A DNA stretch of 34,195 nt from IMG/VR virus record IMGVR_UViG_3300005528_000119, positions 1-34,195 of that record, one strand, 5' to 3'. The notes beneath the pieces are model-generated. The model had not been told where the DNA came from. It did not search any database and saw only the letters and a list, made by a program, of their open reading frames with translations. Position numbers and translations under genes: made by a program. Below are positions 1 through 6,007 of this stretch, one piece after another (the first letter of the stretch is position 1; every line of letters begins with the position of its first letter). The stretch comes from a virus.

Positions 1-1091
1 CCGCCCTGTTGTTGACCACCGCTAGCCTGTGCTCCGGCTTGTGTGCCACCGGCGGATTGAGCACCGCCTTGTGCTTTACTGCTAACTCCTTGAACTCCGG
101 CTTTGGCTGCATCTTGTGCTGCTGCCATAAAAATTTTATCTAATTGGCCTTTACTTAACGCTTCTAGTAACAGATTATATTCGTATTCTAATGCTTCGCC
201 AAAACTAGGCTGTGCATTACGACTCCAATCTGCATCACCTACTTTGCCAGCTGGCTTTTTTCTTTGACGCTGTTGTTTTTGTTTTTGAGGTACTGGATTT
301 TGTTGTGGTTCTGTTTTCATTGTTACAGGATTAGAACCTGTTTGTGTTTTAACAAACTGATCAATTGCTCCACCAGTACTACTGGATTTACCAGCTGCTG
401 CTCGTTGTTCTCTTCGACGAACTGCACTCGGTGATTGGCTTTGAACGCCTGCAACCTTTCCACCGCCTTGCTTACGACCAGTTGATTGTTGTGGTGCAGT
501 TGTTGTGTCTGCAGCTGGCTTATTAACTGCTGTTCTAGGATCTGTTGTAGACGGTAATCCGCCTGCAGGTGCAGTTGCTCCGCCGGTGGATATTTTTTGT
601 TGTCCTCCACCTAGCTGATTACTAAAGTTGGGTTTCTGCGCCGGTTGTTTTTCTGCACTCGGTTGTGGTTGTTCTGGTTCTAGTTTAGGCTCAATTCTTC
701 CTTTTGGTTGAGGATTAGTATCTTGAGGAGTAGGTTGATTTCCCTGTTGAGGTTGTTCTCCTGGCTTGCCCTTAAACATTCCCTTGACAGCGTCCATGCC
801 TTTAGCAAGCACACCTTTGTCTGGACCTGCTGCAATAATTTTCTCAGCACTATCTGTAGGGATTCCTTTAGACTTTAAGAAAGCCAATACAATATCAGGT
901 TCGGCTGTTTGTCCTGTTTTACCAAGATACTCTTTGAAATCAGCAGACAACTGATTAGCCATAGTACCCGATTGTAATTTTCCACTTGCTGTAGGACTAA
1001 CTTTTGATAGTGATGTTAATCCAAACGATTTTAATGTACCCATCGGTGCTTCGTCTATTTTGTTTTCGACGATTAGATCTTTGACTTTCAT
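1..1091 (-). CDS. Gly/Gln/Pro-rich phage protein, C-terminus cut off by window edge
   Basis: An open frame runs from an ATG at 1091-1089 to the left edge with no stop: 363 codons plus two bases. The first ~95 residues look folded and start MKVKDLIVENKIDEAPMG; they include a small helical stretch (SADFKEYLGKTG, then DIVLAFLKSKGI). After that the protein becomes low-complexity, rich in Gln, Pro, Gly, Thr and Ala. A basic patch (AVRRREQRAAAGK) and a short segment, ALEYEYNLLLEALSKGQLDK, stand out as likely structured islands. The rest looks disordered. Upstream, AAGGA lies about 12 bases before the ATG, a modest ribosome-binding site. I do not recognise its function. The composition would suit a flexible virion or scaffold-like protein, but that is a guess. 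It follows the GIY-YIG gene on the same strand, separated by about 500 non-coding bases. Confidence 0.75.
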   Translation of the reverse strand, partial: MKVKDLIVENKIDEAPMGTLKSFGLTSLSKVSPTASGKLQSGTMANQLSADFKEYLGKTGQTAEPDIVLAFLKSKGIPTDSAEKIIAAGPDKGVLAKGMDAVKGMFKGKPGEQPQQGNQPTPQDTNPQPKGRIEPKLEPEQPQPSAEKQPAQKPNFSNQLGGGQQKISTGGATAPAGGLPSTTDPRTAVNKPAADTTTAPQQSTGRKQGGGKVAGVQSQSPSAVRRREQRAAAGKSSSTGGAIDQFVKTQTGSNPVTMKTEPQQNPVPQKQKQQRQRKKPAGKVGDADWSRNAQPSFGEALEYEYNLLLEALSKGQLDKIFMAAAQDAAKAGVQGVSSKAQGGAQSAGGTQAGAQASGGQQQG

Positions 1092-1128
1092 AAAAGGTCA
1101 ATTCCTTAAAGTTATTCTTTATTTATTT

Positions 1129-1218
1129 GACGAAGCAAGGCTTCGTCTTTCGCTGTTGCTTCGCAATCAGCTCAACTTTTCTTTTTTTAATTATAATTTA
1201 TTGTTAGTGCGAAGCACT
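1129..1218. repeat. Three short triloop hairpins sharing GCTTCG/CGAAGC
   Basis: Three perfect hairpins with 3-base loops occur within 90 bases. The first has arms GACGAAGC (1129-1136) and GCTTCGTC (1140-1147). The second has arms TTGC (1156-1159) and GCAA (1163-1166) around TTC. The third has arms AGTGC (1206-1210) and GCACT (1214-1218) around GAA. All are built on the same GCTTCG or CGAAGC core. None is followed by a good T-tract in the leftward direction, so they are poor intrinsic terminators for the upstream leftward operon. They could be transcript-end or mRNA-stability hairpins. Confidence 0.5.
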
Positions 1219-1232
1219 TTAAATATTATCTA

Positions 1233-1422
1233 GATTGTTCAGTCACACTTAGCCCAGACTCGGGCTAAAAAAATGAACATTATCTGAGTTGCACAATGTC
1301 ACACAGCAGTAGAGCATTACAGTGGCGGTTGTCCGGTACCACGAGCTCCGTCTTATCACAACGGCGGTATACGTTAATCTGCTATCACTAACGCACACGT
1401 GGGGTTTTTCTCCCCTCTTTTT
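1233..1422 (+). ncRNA. Candidate structured RNA (no family assigned)
   Basis: Read on the + strand, the stretch folds into an ordered set of stems. The first is TGTTCA (1236-1241) with TGAACA (1274-1279), enclosing TAGCCC (1250-1255) with GGGCTA (1261-1266). Next, AGCAG (1305-1309) pairs with CTGCT (1379-1383), closing a three-way junction. One branch is GAGC/GCTC (1312-1315, 1345-1348) with inner GTGGCGG, loop TTGT, then CCG and CCAC. The other is CCGT/ACGG (1348-1351, 1361-1364). A weak terminator-like hairpin follows at 1401-1422. The stems exist equally on the - strand, so the strand is inferred from the T-tract alone. No tRNA T-loop motif and no known RNA family was recognised. Confidence 0.3.
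1401..1422 (+). terminator. Weak intrinsic terminator-like hairpin
   Basis: GGGG (1401-1404) pairs with CCCC (1412-1415) across a 7-base loop and is followed by TCTTTTT (1416-1422). The stem has only four pairs, so this is a marginal terminator. It would end a rightward transcript, whereas the flanking protein genes are leftward. That is the main reason for placing the candidate RNA on the + strand. Confidence 0.3.
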
Positions 1423-1452
1423 GCCTTTTATATTCTTTTCAAACAGCAAAAT

Positions 1453-1529
1453 CGCAGGGCTTAGTTAGCGATCGTCATCCAAATGGGTAGTTGCTGAGTA
1501 CTTCTGCGGCGAAGATTTCCATCCCTGCG
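1453..1529. other. 77-base three-way-junction inverted repeat element
   Basis: CGCAGGG (1453-1459) and CCCTGCG (1523-1529) form a perfect 7-bp closing stem around 63 bases. Inside, CTTAG (1460-1464) pairs with CTGAG (1494-1498) and contains ATCC/GGGT around AAAT. A second arm is CTTC (1501-1504) with GAAG (1511-1514) around TGCGGC. The size and the 7-bp closing stem are tRNA-like, but neither strand has a T-arm with the TTC loop motif, and no D-arm is clear. It is best described as an unassigned folded element. Confidence 0.35.
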
Positions 1530-1549
1530 TACACGTAGACCAGGTTTAG

Positions 1550-1573
1550 AGCGCATGAAATTAGGCCTGCGCT
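1550..1573. other. 6-bp hairpin just downstream of the GIY-YIG gene
   Basis: AGCGCA (1550-1555) pairs with TGCGCT (1568-1573) across a 12-base loop. It lies 15 bases beyond the stop codon of the leftward GIY-YIG gene. No T-tract follows on the - strand, so it is not a standard intrinsic terminator. It could protect the 3' end of the transcript or be part of the adjacent folded island. Confidence 0.35.
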
Positions 1574-1587
1574 AGCCAAAAACCGCA

Positions 1588-2031
1588 TTATTTTGCCTTG
1601 TTTTCTTGAGCCTTGAGTATATGTGAGCCGTGTACTCTTACTTGAATATGACCGTTATAATAGTCTTTTGATTCCAAAACTTTCTGCGTAAATTGTTCTC
1701 TAGCCTCAATATAACTGCATTCTGCCTTGGATTTACAGTAAAAAAGTATTTCTCTTGTGAAGTTTTCTGCGCCTAAATTTTGTACATCTGCTAGCAATTC
1801 TTGATTAGACCCGTAGTAATCACGCCAATCTGAATCAATTTTACTGCGAATTTTCTTTTTCTTTTTGTTGCCGTTTTTAAGTTTGACTGTTTTATAAGTT
1901 GTTTTTGAAAATTTTGCCAGCTTTTTGCCTATGTACTTGCGCCCAGATATCAAATTAGTGATGATGTAAACAAATCCTATACAATCTTCAGGTAATTGGT
2001 CTACAGTTTGTCCGTGATAAGTCCATGTCAT
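1588..2031 (-). CDS. GIY-YIG-type putative nuclease, 147 aa
   Basis: The N-terminal part matches the GIY-YIG fold. GFVYIITN at residues 19-26 corresponds to the GIY strand, and GRKYIGKK at residues 30-37 to the YIG strand. A lysine-rich insert (KKKKK at 56-60) follows, then SDWRDYYGS at 67-75 and ECSYIEAREQF at 104-114, which could supply the acidic metal ligand. Family members cut DNA at single strands or junctions and include free-standing homing endonucleases. The ATG at 2031 overlaps the stop of the upstream 78-residue gene by four bases (ATGA), so it looks like a stable operon member and not a recent insertion. The role here is unknown. Whether all catalytic residues are present cannot be settled without an alignment. 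Confidence 0.7.
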   Translation of the reverse strand: MTWTYHGQTVDQLPEDCIGFVYIITNLISGRKYIGKKLAKFSKTTYKTVKLKNGNKKKKKIRSKIDSDWRDYYGSNQELLADVQNLGAENFTREILFYCKSKAECSYIEAREQFTQKVLESKDYYNGHIQVRVHGSHILKAQENKAK

Positions 2032-2264
2032 ATGTCCTTACTTACGTTTGGAGGTCTCCCCACTATGCCTTTTCTGGCCGCTTTTCTTTCATTTTGTTTA
2101 TCTTGTATTTCTACTCGCCTTGTGCTTGCCTCGTTACGTATTTGTGATAGCCAATATCGTGCCTTAATTCCGGCCTCTTTTGATCTTTTGTACTCAAAAC
2201 GTGTTTGCCATTTGAAATATTGCTGAAAAGCATAGATCATTCTGTCGTGCGCTTCTGTACTCAT
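2028..2264 (-). CDS. Small basic helical protein downstream of gp46, 78 aa
   Basis: A short protein rich in Arg, Lys, Glu and Gln, with no membrane segment. The sequence is predicted mostly helical (YAFQQYFKWQTRFEYKR, then ARYWLSQIRNEASTRRVEIQ) and ends in a basic tail with GRPP. It overlaps the gp46 stop codon by four bases at its start, and the GIY-YIG start by four bases at its end. This argues strongly that it is translated and coupled. Similar small proteins beside gp46 occur in T4-like phages of marine hosts, as far as I recall, but none has a function I can name. A role as an accessory to the recombination nuclease is only suggested by its position. Confidence 0.7.
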   Translation of the reverse strand: MSTEAHDRMIYAFQQYFKWQTRFEYKRSKEAGIKARYWLSQIRNEASTRRVEIQDKQNERKAARKGIVGRPPNVSKDI

Positions 2265-4036
2265 ACCAATTCTACATCTGTAGCGTAGCTAGTAAACCCG
2301 TTTTCTTTGATAACTTTAAGAACTTGATTAACTCTGTTAGTTAAATCATCTCTGTGACTGATTAAAAATACATTCTTATCACGTTCACGAGTCATTTTCT
2401 TAAGTATCTTAATAGAACTTTCCACACCGCTAGCATCCATGCCACTGTCGACTAACTCGTCAATAAACAATAAGTTGATATTTTGATAGAGGTTTTCCCA
2501 CACGTCGCGGAATGCAAAGCTTAAACTTAGAATTAAACGATTACGCTCGCCTCTTGATAGGTTATCAAAATCTAAATCTTGCCCTAGCTGTGTAATCAGC
2601 ACAGTAAGATCGTTTTGGAACTTAACAGAATGAGGTAATCCGATTGCATCAAGATAGTAGCCTAATCTGTTGTTTAAGAAACTTAGATTCTGATCAATAA
2701 TCTTTTTACGAATAAAACTGTCCTTGTTAGTCAACAATTTAAGTAAAAACTCTTGATGCTCTTTAACACGGGTCAGTTCGTTTACAGAATTCCAGTCAAT
2801 TTCTTGTAGTGCTGTATTTTTTAATTCTTCAATTTGTTCTGTGTAGGGATCTACTTCTTTAGTTTTAGTAGCAACTTCTTTGATCAAGTTGTCTACAGTA
2901 TTTTTATGATTGAGTGCTTCCTCTAAACTGTCATAGTTTGTTGCAGGTTGTGGACCCAATTCACCAAGAATAGACTTTGCTTCATTAAGAGCTGCAAATT
3001 CTTGTTCATGTTCCTGTACCAGACGTAGACTTTCTTCTACGGCTGCTTGTTTTTGTGCTAGCATGTCTGTATGTTTACTGTCGTGGATATCTTGTCCACA
3101 GGCATGACATTTGTGATCTAGTAGTTGAGCTAATTCAGATTCTGATCTAACAAGAATTTTTTGTTCTTTTTCCAGCTGTATATTCAACTTACTGATAAGA
3201 CTATTAACGTTGTCAATATCAGACTTAGTTTTTAACCATTCTGTAAGATCTTTATGTGCTTGAATTTCTTTTTCAATGTCTATCAAACTGAGTTTTTTGA
3301 TAGATTTATTTAGGCTATCGATGTTTGCTTCTTTGGTCTGCTGCCAAAGTGTTTGTTTTCTTTGCAGCGCATCAATACTCTGTTGAATTTTTTGATTGCT
3401 GAGTTTGACAGTTTCAATTTTTGTATTTTCTTGTGTGATCAATTCTTTAGAAAGACGAATACTTTCTTTTAGACTGTCAGCTTTTTCACTTAATATTGTG
3501 ATACCCAGCAGTTGTTCAATAATATCTCGTTGATCCCCGGCCTTCATACTTAGGAAAGGCTCAGTATAAGTGTTAAGAGCCATAATATGTTTAAACATAT
3601 CATGAGTCATTCCAAAAGTATCTTCGATGGCCTTTTGTGTTTCTCGGCTATCTCCCTGACTTTCGTCTTGATCTATGCTCTGCAGTTCTTGTCCGTTAAT
3701 ACTAAACTTTAATAGATTAGGTTTACGACCACGCTCTATGTGATATTCTAATCCGTCTTTTTCAAATGTCACAGTAACCAACATACTTTTGTTGTTGATT
3801 TTATTAATTAGGTTATCTTTTTTAATGTTAGTTAAAGCATTGCCGTAGATTGCATAGCTGAGACCATTGATAATAGTGGTCTTACCAGTACCGTTACGTG
3901 CCCCAGTATCGTCTCCGCCTAGATCCATGTTTTCGCCCAACACTAGAGTTAGGTGACCTTTGTCAAAATCTACGGCTTGGGTTTGATTTCCAACGCTCAT
4001 AAAGTTTTTAACAGTTAAATTTTTAATTCTAATCAT
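2261..4036 (-). CDS. 46: gp46-like recombination endonuclease subunit (Rad50/SbcC family ATPase)
   Basis: SMC-like ATPase partner of gp47 in the T4 Mre11/Rad50-type complex, which resects double-strand ends for recombination-dependent replication. The motifs are complete. Walker A GARNGTGKTT lies at residues 45-54. A long coiled-coil region at about 180-450 is interrupted by a CxxC zinc hook (C310, C313). The ABC signature LSRGE is at 493-497, Walker B NLLFIDE at 521-527, and an H-loop SHR at 560-562. The length of 591 residues is close to T4 gp46 (560). The start ATG at 4036 overlaps the gp47 stop by four bases, the usual arrangement of this pair, and the stop overlaps the next gene in the same way. 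Nothing is missing or broken. Confidence 0.97.
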   Translation of the reverse strand: MIRIKNLTVKNFMSVGNQTQAVDFDKGHLTLVLGENMDLGGDDTGARNGTGKTTIINGLSYAIYGNALTNIKKDNLINKINNKSMLVTVTFEKDGLEYHIERGRKPNLLKFSINGQELQSIDQDESQGDSRETQKAIEDTFGMTHDMFKHIMALNTYTEPFLSMKAGDQRDIIEQLLGITILSEKADSLKESIRLSKELITQENTKIETVKLSNQKIQQSIDALQRKQTLWQQTKEANIDSLNKSIKKLSLIDIEKEIQAHKDLTEWLKTKSDIDNVNSLISKLNIQLEKEQKILVRSESELAQLLDHKCHACGQDIHDSKHTDMLAQKQAAVEESLRLVQEHEQEFAALNEAKSILGELGPQPATNYDSLEEALNHKNTVDNLIKEVATKTKEVDPYTEQIEELKNTALQEIDWNSVNELTRVKEHQEFLLKLLTNKDSFIRKKIIDQNLSFLNNRLGYYLDAIGLPHSVKFQNDLTVLITQLGQDLDFDNLSRGERNRLILSLSFAFRDVWENLYQNINLLFIDELVDSGMDASGVESSIKILKKMTRERDKNVFLISHRDDLTNRVNQVLKVIKENGFTSYATDVELV

Positions 4037-5043
4037 AGATTATGGTAAATGTCCAATAACAGTTTTTTATCGTATGCTTCTGAGTCAATGGCTGTTAACT
4101 GGTTAACAACAATAGTGTCTACGCTTTCAAATGCAATATCACCCGTAAATTCTATGTCTTGCATTTCTTCTTTTTGCGGAATCAGCATCATTTCTCGTAG
4201 CTTGTATTGTTTAATAAATGTTTCTTTGATGAAATTGGATTCCTCAAACGTAATAGGAATGTCAATATTGACCCTGACGTGCATTTTTTCACGCAAATAC
4301 TTTTCATGCTCTTCTACAATTTGACTGAGTTTATAGACTCTAAACACAGGTTGTCCAGGCCAAGTATGATATTCGGGCTCTTTGCCCCATTCTAAAATCA
4401 TCATGCCGCGATCATCGTCGCCTGCATCTGCATAGTTGTGAGGAAATGCATTACCAATGTAGGTAATATTTCTGCTGGTCTGACGCTTGTGGAAATGTCC
4501 AGTGAACACATATTCTTGATTTTGAAAATGTGTGCTCTGCAACTGTCCGTGATCTGGCATCTGCACCATGGCATTCATATAAAAGTGCGGAAGTTCTAAG
4601 TGACCAAACATATAGCGGCTTTTAATTTTAGAAACTTTTTGCCATTCGTCACCAATTAACCAAGGCATAATAGTTACATCACCGTCGGTATGTATTTTGT
4701 TAATGGGTACAATGTTAGGAAATAGTCTAGCAAATTCTAAACTGTGTATTTCTCGTTTGTCTTTATAGTACTCGTCGTGATTACCTAGGATCAAATATAC
4801 ACGTTCAAACGAATTATTCAATTTTTCTAGATTACTAACAGTATAATTCATTGTACTGACATCAGTAGTTGATCTATTATGATGCCAATCGCCTAGAAAT
4901 ATAGCTGTTTCGCAACCATTAGCTTTGGCTGTTTCACAAAACCATGTAACAAAATCTTCACAATCTTGATTGTGGACCCTACTGCCGCCTTTGAGTCCAA
5001 AATGGATGTCAGTAAAGCAGGCTACTTTTTTAAATAGATTCAT
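4033..5043 (-). CDS. 47: gp47-like recombination endonuclease subunit (Mre11/SbcD family)
   Basis: Metal-dependent phosphoesterase subunit that cuts DNA ends together with gp46. The calcineurin-type motifs appear in order: DIH (residues 12-14), GDWHHNR (51-57), GNHDEYY (87-93), GHLE (147-150) and GHFH (182-185). These supply the two-metal site. The C-terminal ~120 residues would form the capping and gp46-binding part. The length is 336 residues, against 339 for T4 gp47. The ATG at 5043 lies 31 bases after the gp55 stop with no strong ribosome-binding site. A TATAAAATA box at 5049-5057 on the - strand lies too close to the start to be convincing as its own promoter. Translation of gp46 is probably coupled to it. 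Confidence 0.96.
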   Translation of the reverse strand: MNLFKKVACFTDIHFGLKGGSRVHNQDCEDFVTWFCETAKANGCETAIFLGDWHHNRSTTDVSTMNYTVSNLEKLNNSFERVYLILGNHDEYYKDKREIHSLEFARLFPNIVPINKIHTDGDVTIMPWLIGDEWQKVSKIKSRYMFGHLELPHFYMNAMVQMPDHGQLQSTHFQNQEYVFTGHFHKRQTSRNITYIGNAFPHNYADAGDDDRGMMILEWGKEPEYHTWPGQPVFRVYKLSQIVEEHEKYLREKMHVRVNIDIPITFEESNFIKETFIKQYKLREMMLIPQKEEMQDIEFTGDIAFESVDTIVVNQLTAIDSEAYDKKLLLDIYHNL

Positions 5044-5074
5044 AGATGTATTTTATAACAACAGGATTTAAAAA

Positions 5075-5926
5075 TCAATCCCAATCGCCACCGCCACCAC
5101 TACCGTCTGTTACAGGGCCGCTGTAATTGTTACCGCTACTGTTTTGTCTGGTCCAGCTAGGATTCATACCATTCATTTCTAGTATGTCGTCTCTAATATT
5201 TTGATTACGTTTTTCGATGTTAATGATGCGCACGAATGAGTTAGTGACAGCAGCAGTATAATAAGCAAAAGGATTATTAGATTTAGATTCATCAAATTGT
5301 AAACCTATCTGTGTTAGTTGCAGAATAGCTTGTCCCCGCATTTCGTCGTTGTATGTGTAACCTCTAACGTTACCTCTGGTAGCGTATCGTTCGCACAATT
5401 TAATAAACATACGAGCCAGATTGTTAGTCATTTGTCCGTGTTCTTTATTAAATTCGCCTAGTTGTACATCGCCCTTCCAATGGCTTTTACCCACACAAAT
5501 TAGATTGTCATTTTCATCAAACTTCCAATGTTGAAAAGGAGGAAAGTTTACTTTTTCGTGACTGTCAGCTCTAGACTTAACAGTCTTTTTACGACCAGGA
5601 GCAAGCGGAACATGATCGAATGTCATGACCCTAAACACAACATCAGATTTGGCTACTTTTTTATAGTCAATTTCATGATCTCTAGCCGATGCTTTTTTAT
5701 CAGTAAGTTGAGCTCTTTCGTGTGCTTGTTTAGATAATTTAGCTGCTTTGTTACGTTTGGCTTCTGCAATGGTTCGAATGTTAATTTTACTAAGATCCGT
5801 AACAATCATATCATATTCTGAATAAGTTGGATCTGTAAATGTGCAGTAAGTGTTTTTGCTTAGGTGTATTTCTCTTAATAAATCTTTATTTGTTAGATAT
5901 TTTATTTTTGGTATTGTTGTGTTCAT
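5075..5926 (-). CDS. 55: gp55-like late-transcription sigma factor with long N-terminal extension
   Basis: Phage sigma factor that directs host RNA polymerase to late promoters. The recognisable part is the C-terminal half, about residues 160-262. A helical segment (NNLARMFIKLCERYATRG) leads into NDEMRGQAILQLTQIGLQFD, then SNNPFAYYTAAVTNSFVRII and NIEKRNQNIRDD, the sigma region 2-like core shared by gp55 proteins. The first ~150 residues are lysine-rich and unfamiliar; T4 gp55 has only 185 residues, against 283 here. The C-terminus ends in a Gly-rich acidic tail (DGSGGGGDWD). The clamp-binding tail of T4 gp55 is not obvious to me. I chose ATG 5926, with GAGGA ten bases upstream; an in-frame TTG directly before it (5929) is an alternative. 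It is transcribed divergently from the baseplate block it would activate. Confidence 0.87.
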   Translation of the reverse strand: MNTTIPKIKYLTNKDLLREIHLSKNTYCTFTDPTYSEYDMIVTDLSKINIRTIAEAKRNKAAKLSKQAHERAQLTDKKASARDHEIDYKKVAKSDVVFRVMTFDHVPLAPGRKKTVKSRADSHEKVNFPPFQHWKFDENDNLICVGKSHWKGDVQLGEFNKEHGQMTNNLARMFIKLCERYATRGNVRGYTYNDEMRGQAILQLTQIGLQFDESKSNNPFAYYTAAVTNSFVRIINIEKRNQNIRDDILEMNGMNPSWTRQNSSGNNYSGPVTDGSGGGGDWD

Positions 5927-5944
5927 CAATAATCAGTCCTCTAC

Positions 5945-5952
5945 TACTTATA
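5945..5952 (-). promoter_or_regulatory. Candidate late promoter box upstream of gp55
   Basis: On the - strand this reads TATAAGTA, one base from the T4 late consensus TATAAATA, and lies 18 bases before the chosen gp55 start. A GAGGA ribosome-binding site falls between the box and the start. In this AT-rich divergent region chance matches are likely, so this is a suggestion only. Confidence 0.35.
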
Positions 5953-5967
5953 ATAATAGCACATTTT

Positions 5968-5981
5968 TATAATAATAAATA
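5968..5981 (+). promoter_or_regulatory. Candidate late promoter for the rightward structural block
   Basis: TATAATAATAAATA contains a close match to the T4 late promoter TATAAATA and sits 26 bases upstream of the first baseplate gene, with GAGGAAAG (5991-5998) as the ribosome-binding site. It is the only sizeable gap before a run of about 28 kb of rightward genes, so a promoter is expected here. The exact box is uncertain because of the local AT content. Confidence 0.45.
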
Positions 5982-6007
5982 GAGTAAACAGAGGAAAGAT
6001 CACCAAA

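Larger units (their letters stand above)
1092..1587. other. 496-base intergenic region, GC-rich and structured
   Basis: No convincing gene lies here on either strand. The left part (1092-1220) is AT-rich and holds three small triloop hairpins. From about 1230 to 1575 the base composition changes: positions 1301-1400 count 51 G+C, against about 30 percent in sampled stretches of the rightward coding block. This part contains several nested inverted repeats, listed separately. The region lies between two leftward genes, so it would form a long untranslated stretch if the transcript reads through. Confidence 0.7.

Noticed and set aside
323-610. 95-residue Gln/Leu-rich open frame on the - strand
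   Set aside because: It lies in another frame inside the longer leftward gene that starts at 1091. Its composition is what repeated CAA/CAG-type codons give when read out of frame.
1250-1272. Intrinsic terminator from the TAGCCC/GGGCTA hairpin
   Set aside because: On the + strand the stem is followed by A residues and on the - strand by a mixed sequence, so neither direction has a T-tract after the stem.
1249-1449. 66-residue open frame on the - strand in the non-coding island
   Set aside because: It covers the nested stems and the terminator-like hairpin, has no ribosome-binding site, and its translation resembles no protein. The structured-RNA reading fits better.
1453-1529. A tRNA gene
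   Set aside because: The 7-bp closing stem and length fit, but neither strand has a T-arm with the TTC loop or a recognisable D-arm.
1092-2031. A group I intron with the GIY-YIG protein as its internal endonuclease
   Set aside because: The GIY-YIG start overlaps the upstream gene, which overlaps gp46, so no intact intron can enclose it. I also see no split gene on either side.
5927-5929. TTG as the gp55 start codon
   Set aside because: An ATG follows directly in frame with GAGGA ten bases upstream. The TTG remains possible but adds only one residue.
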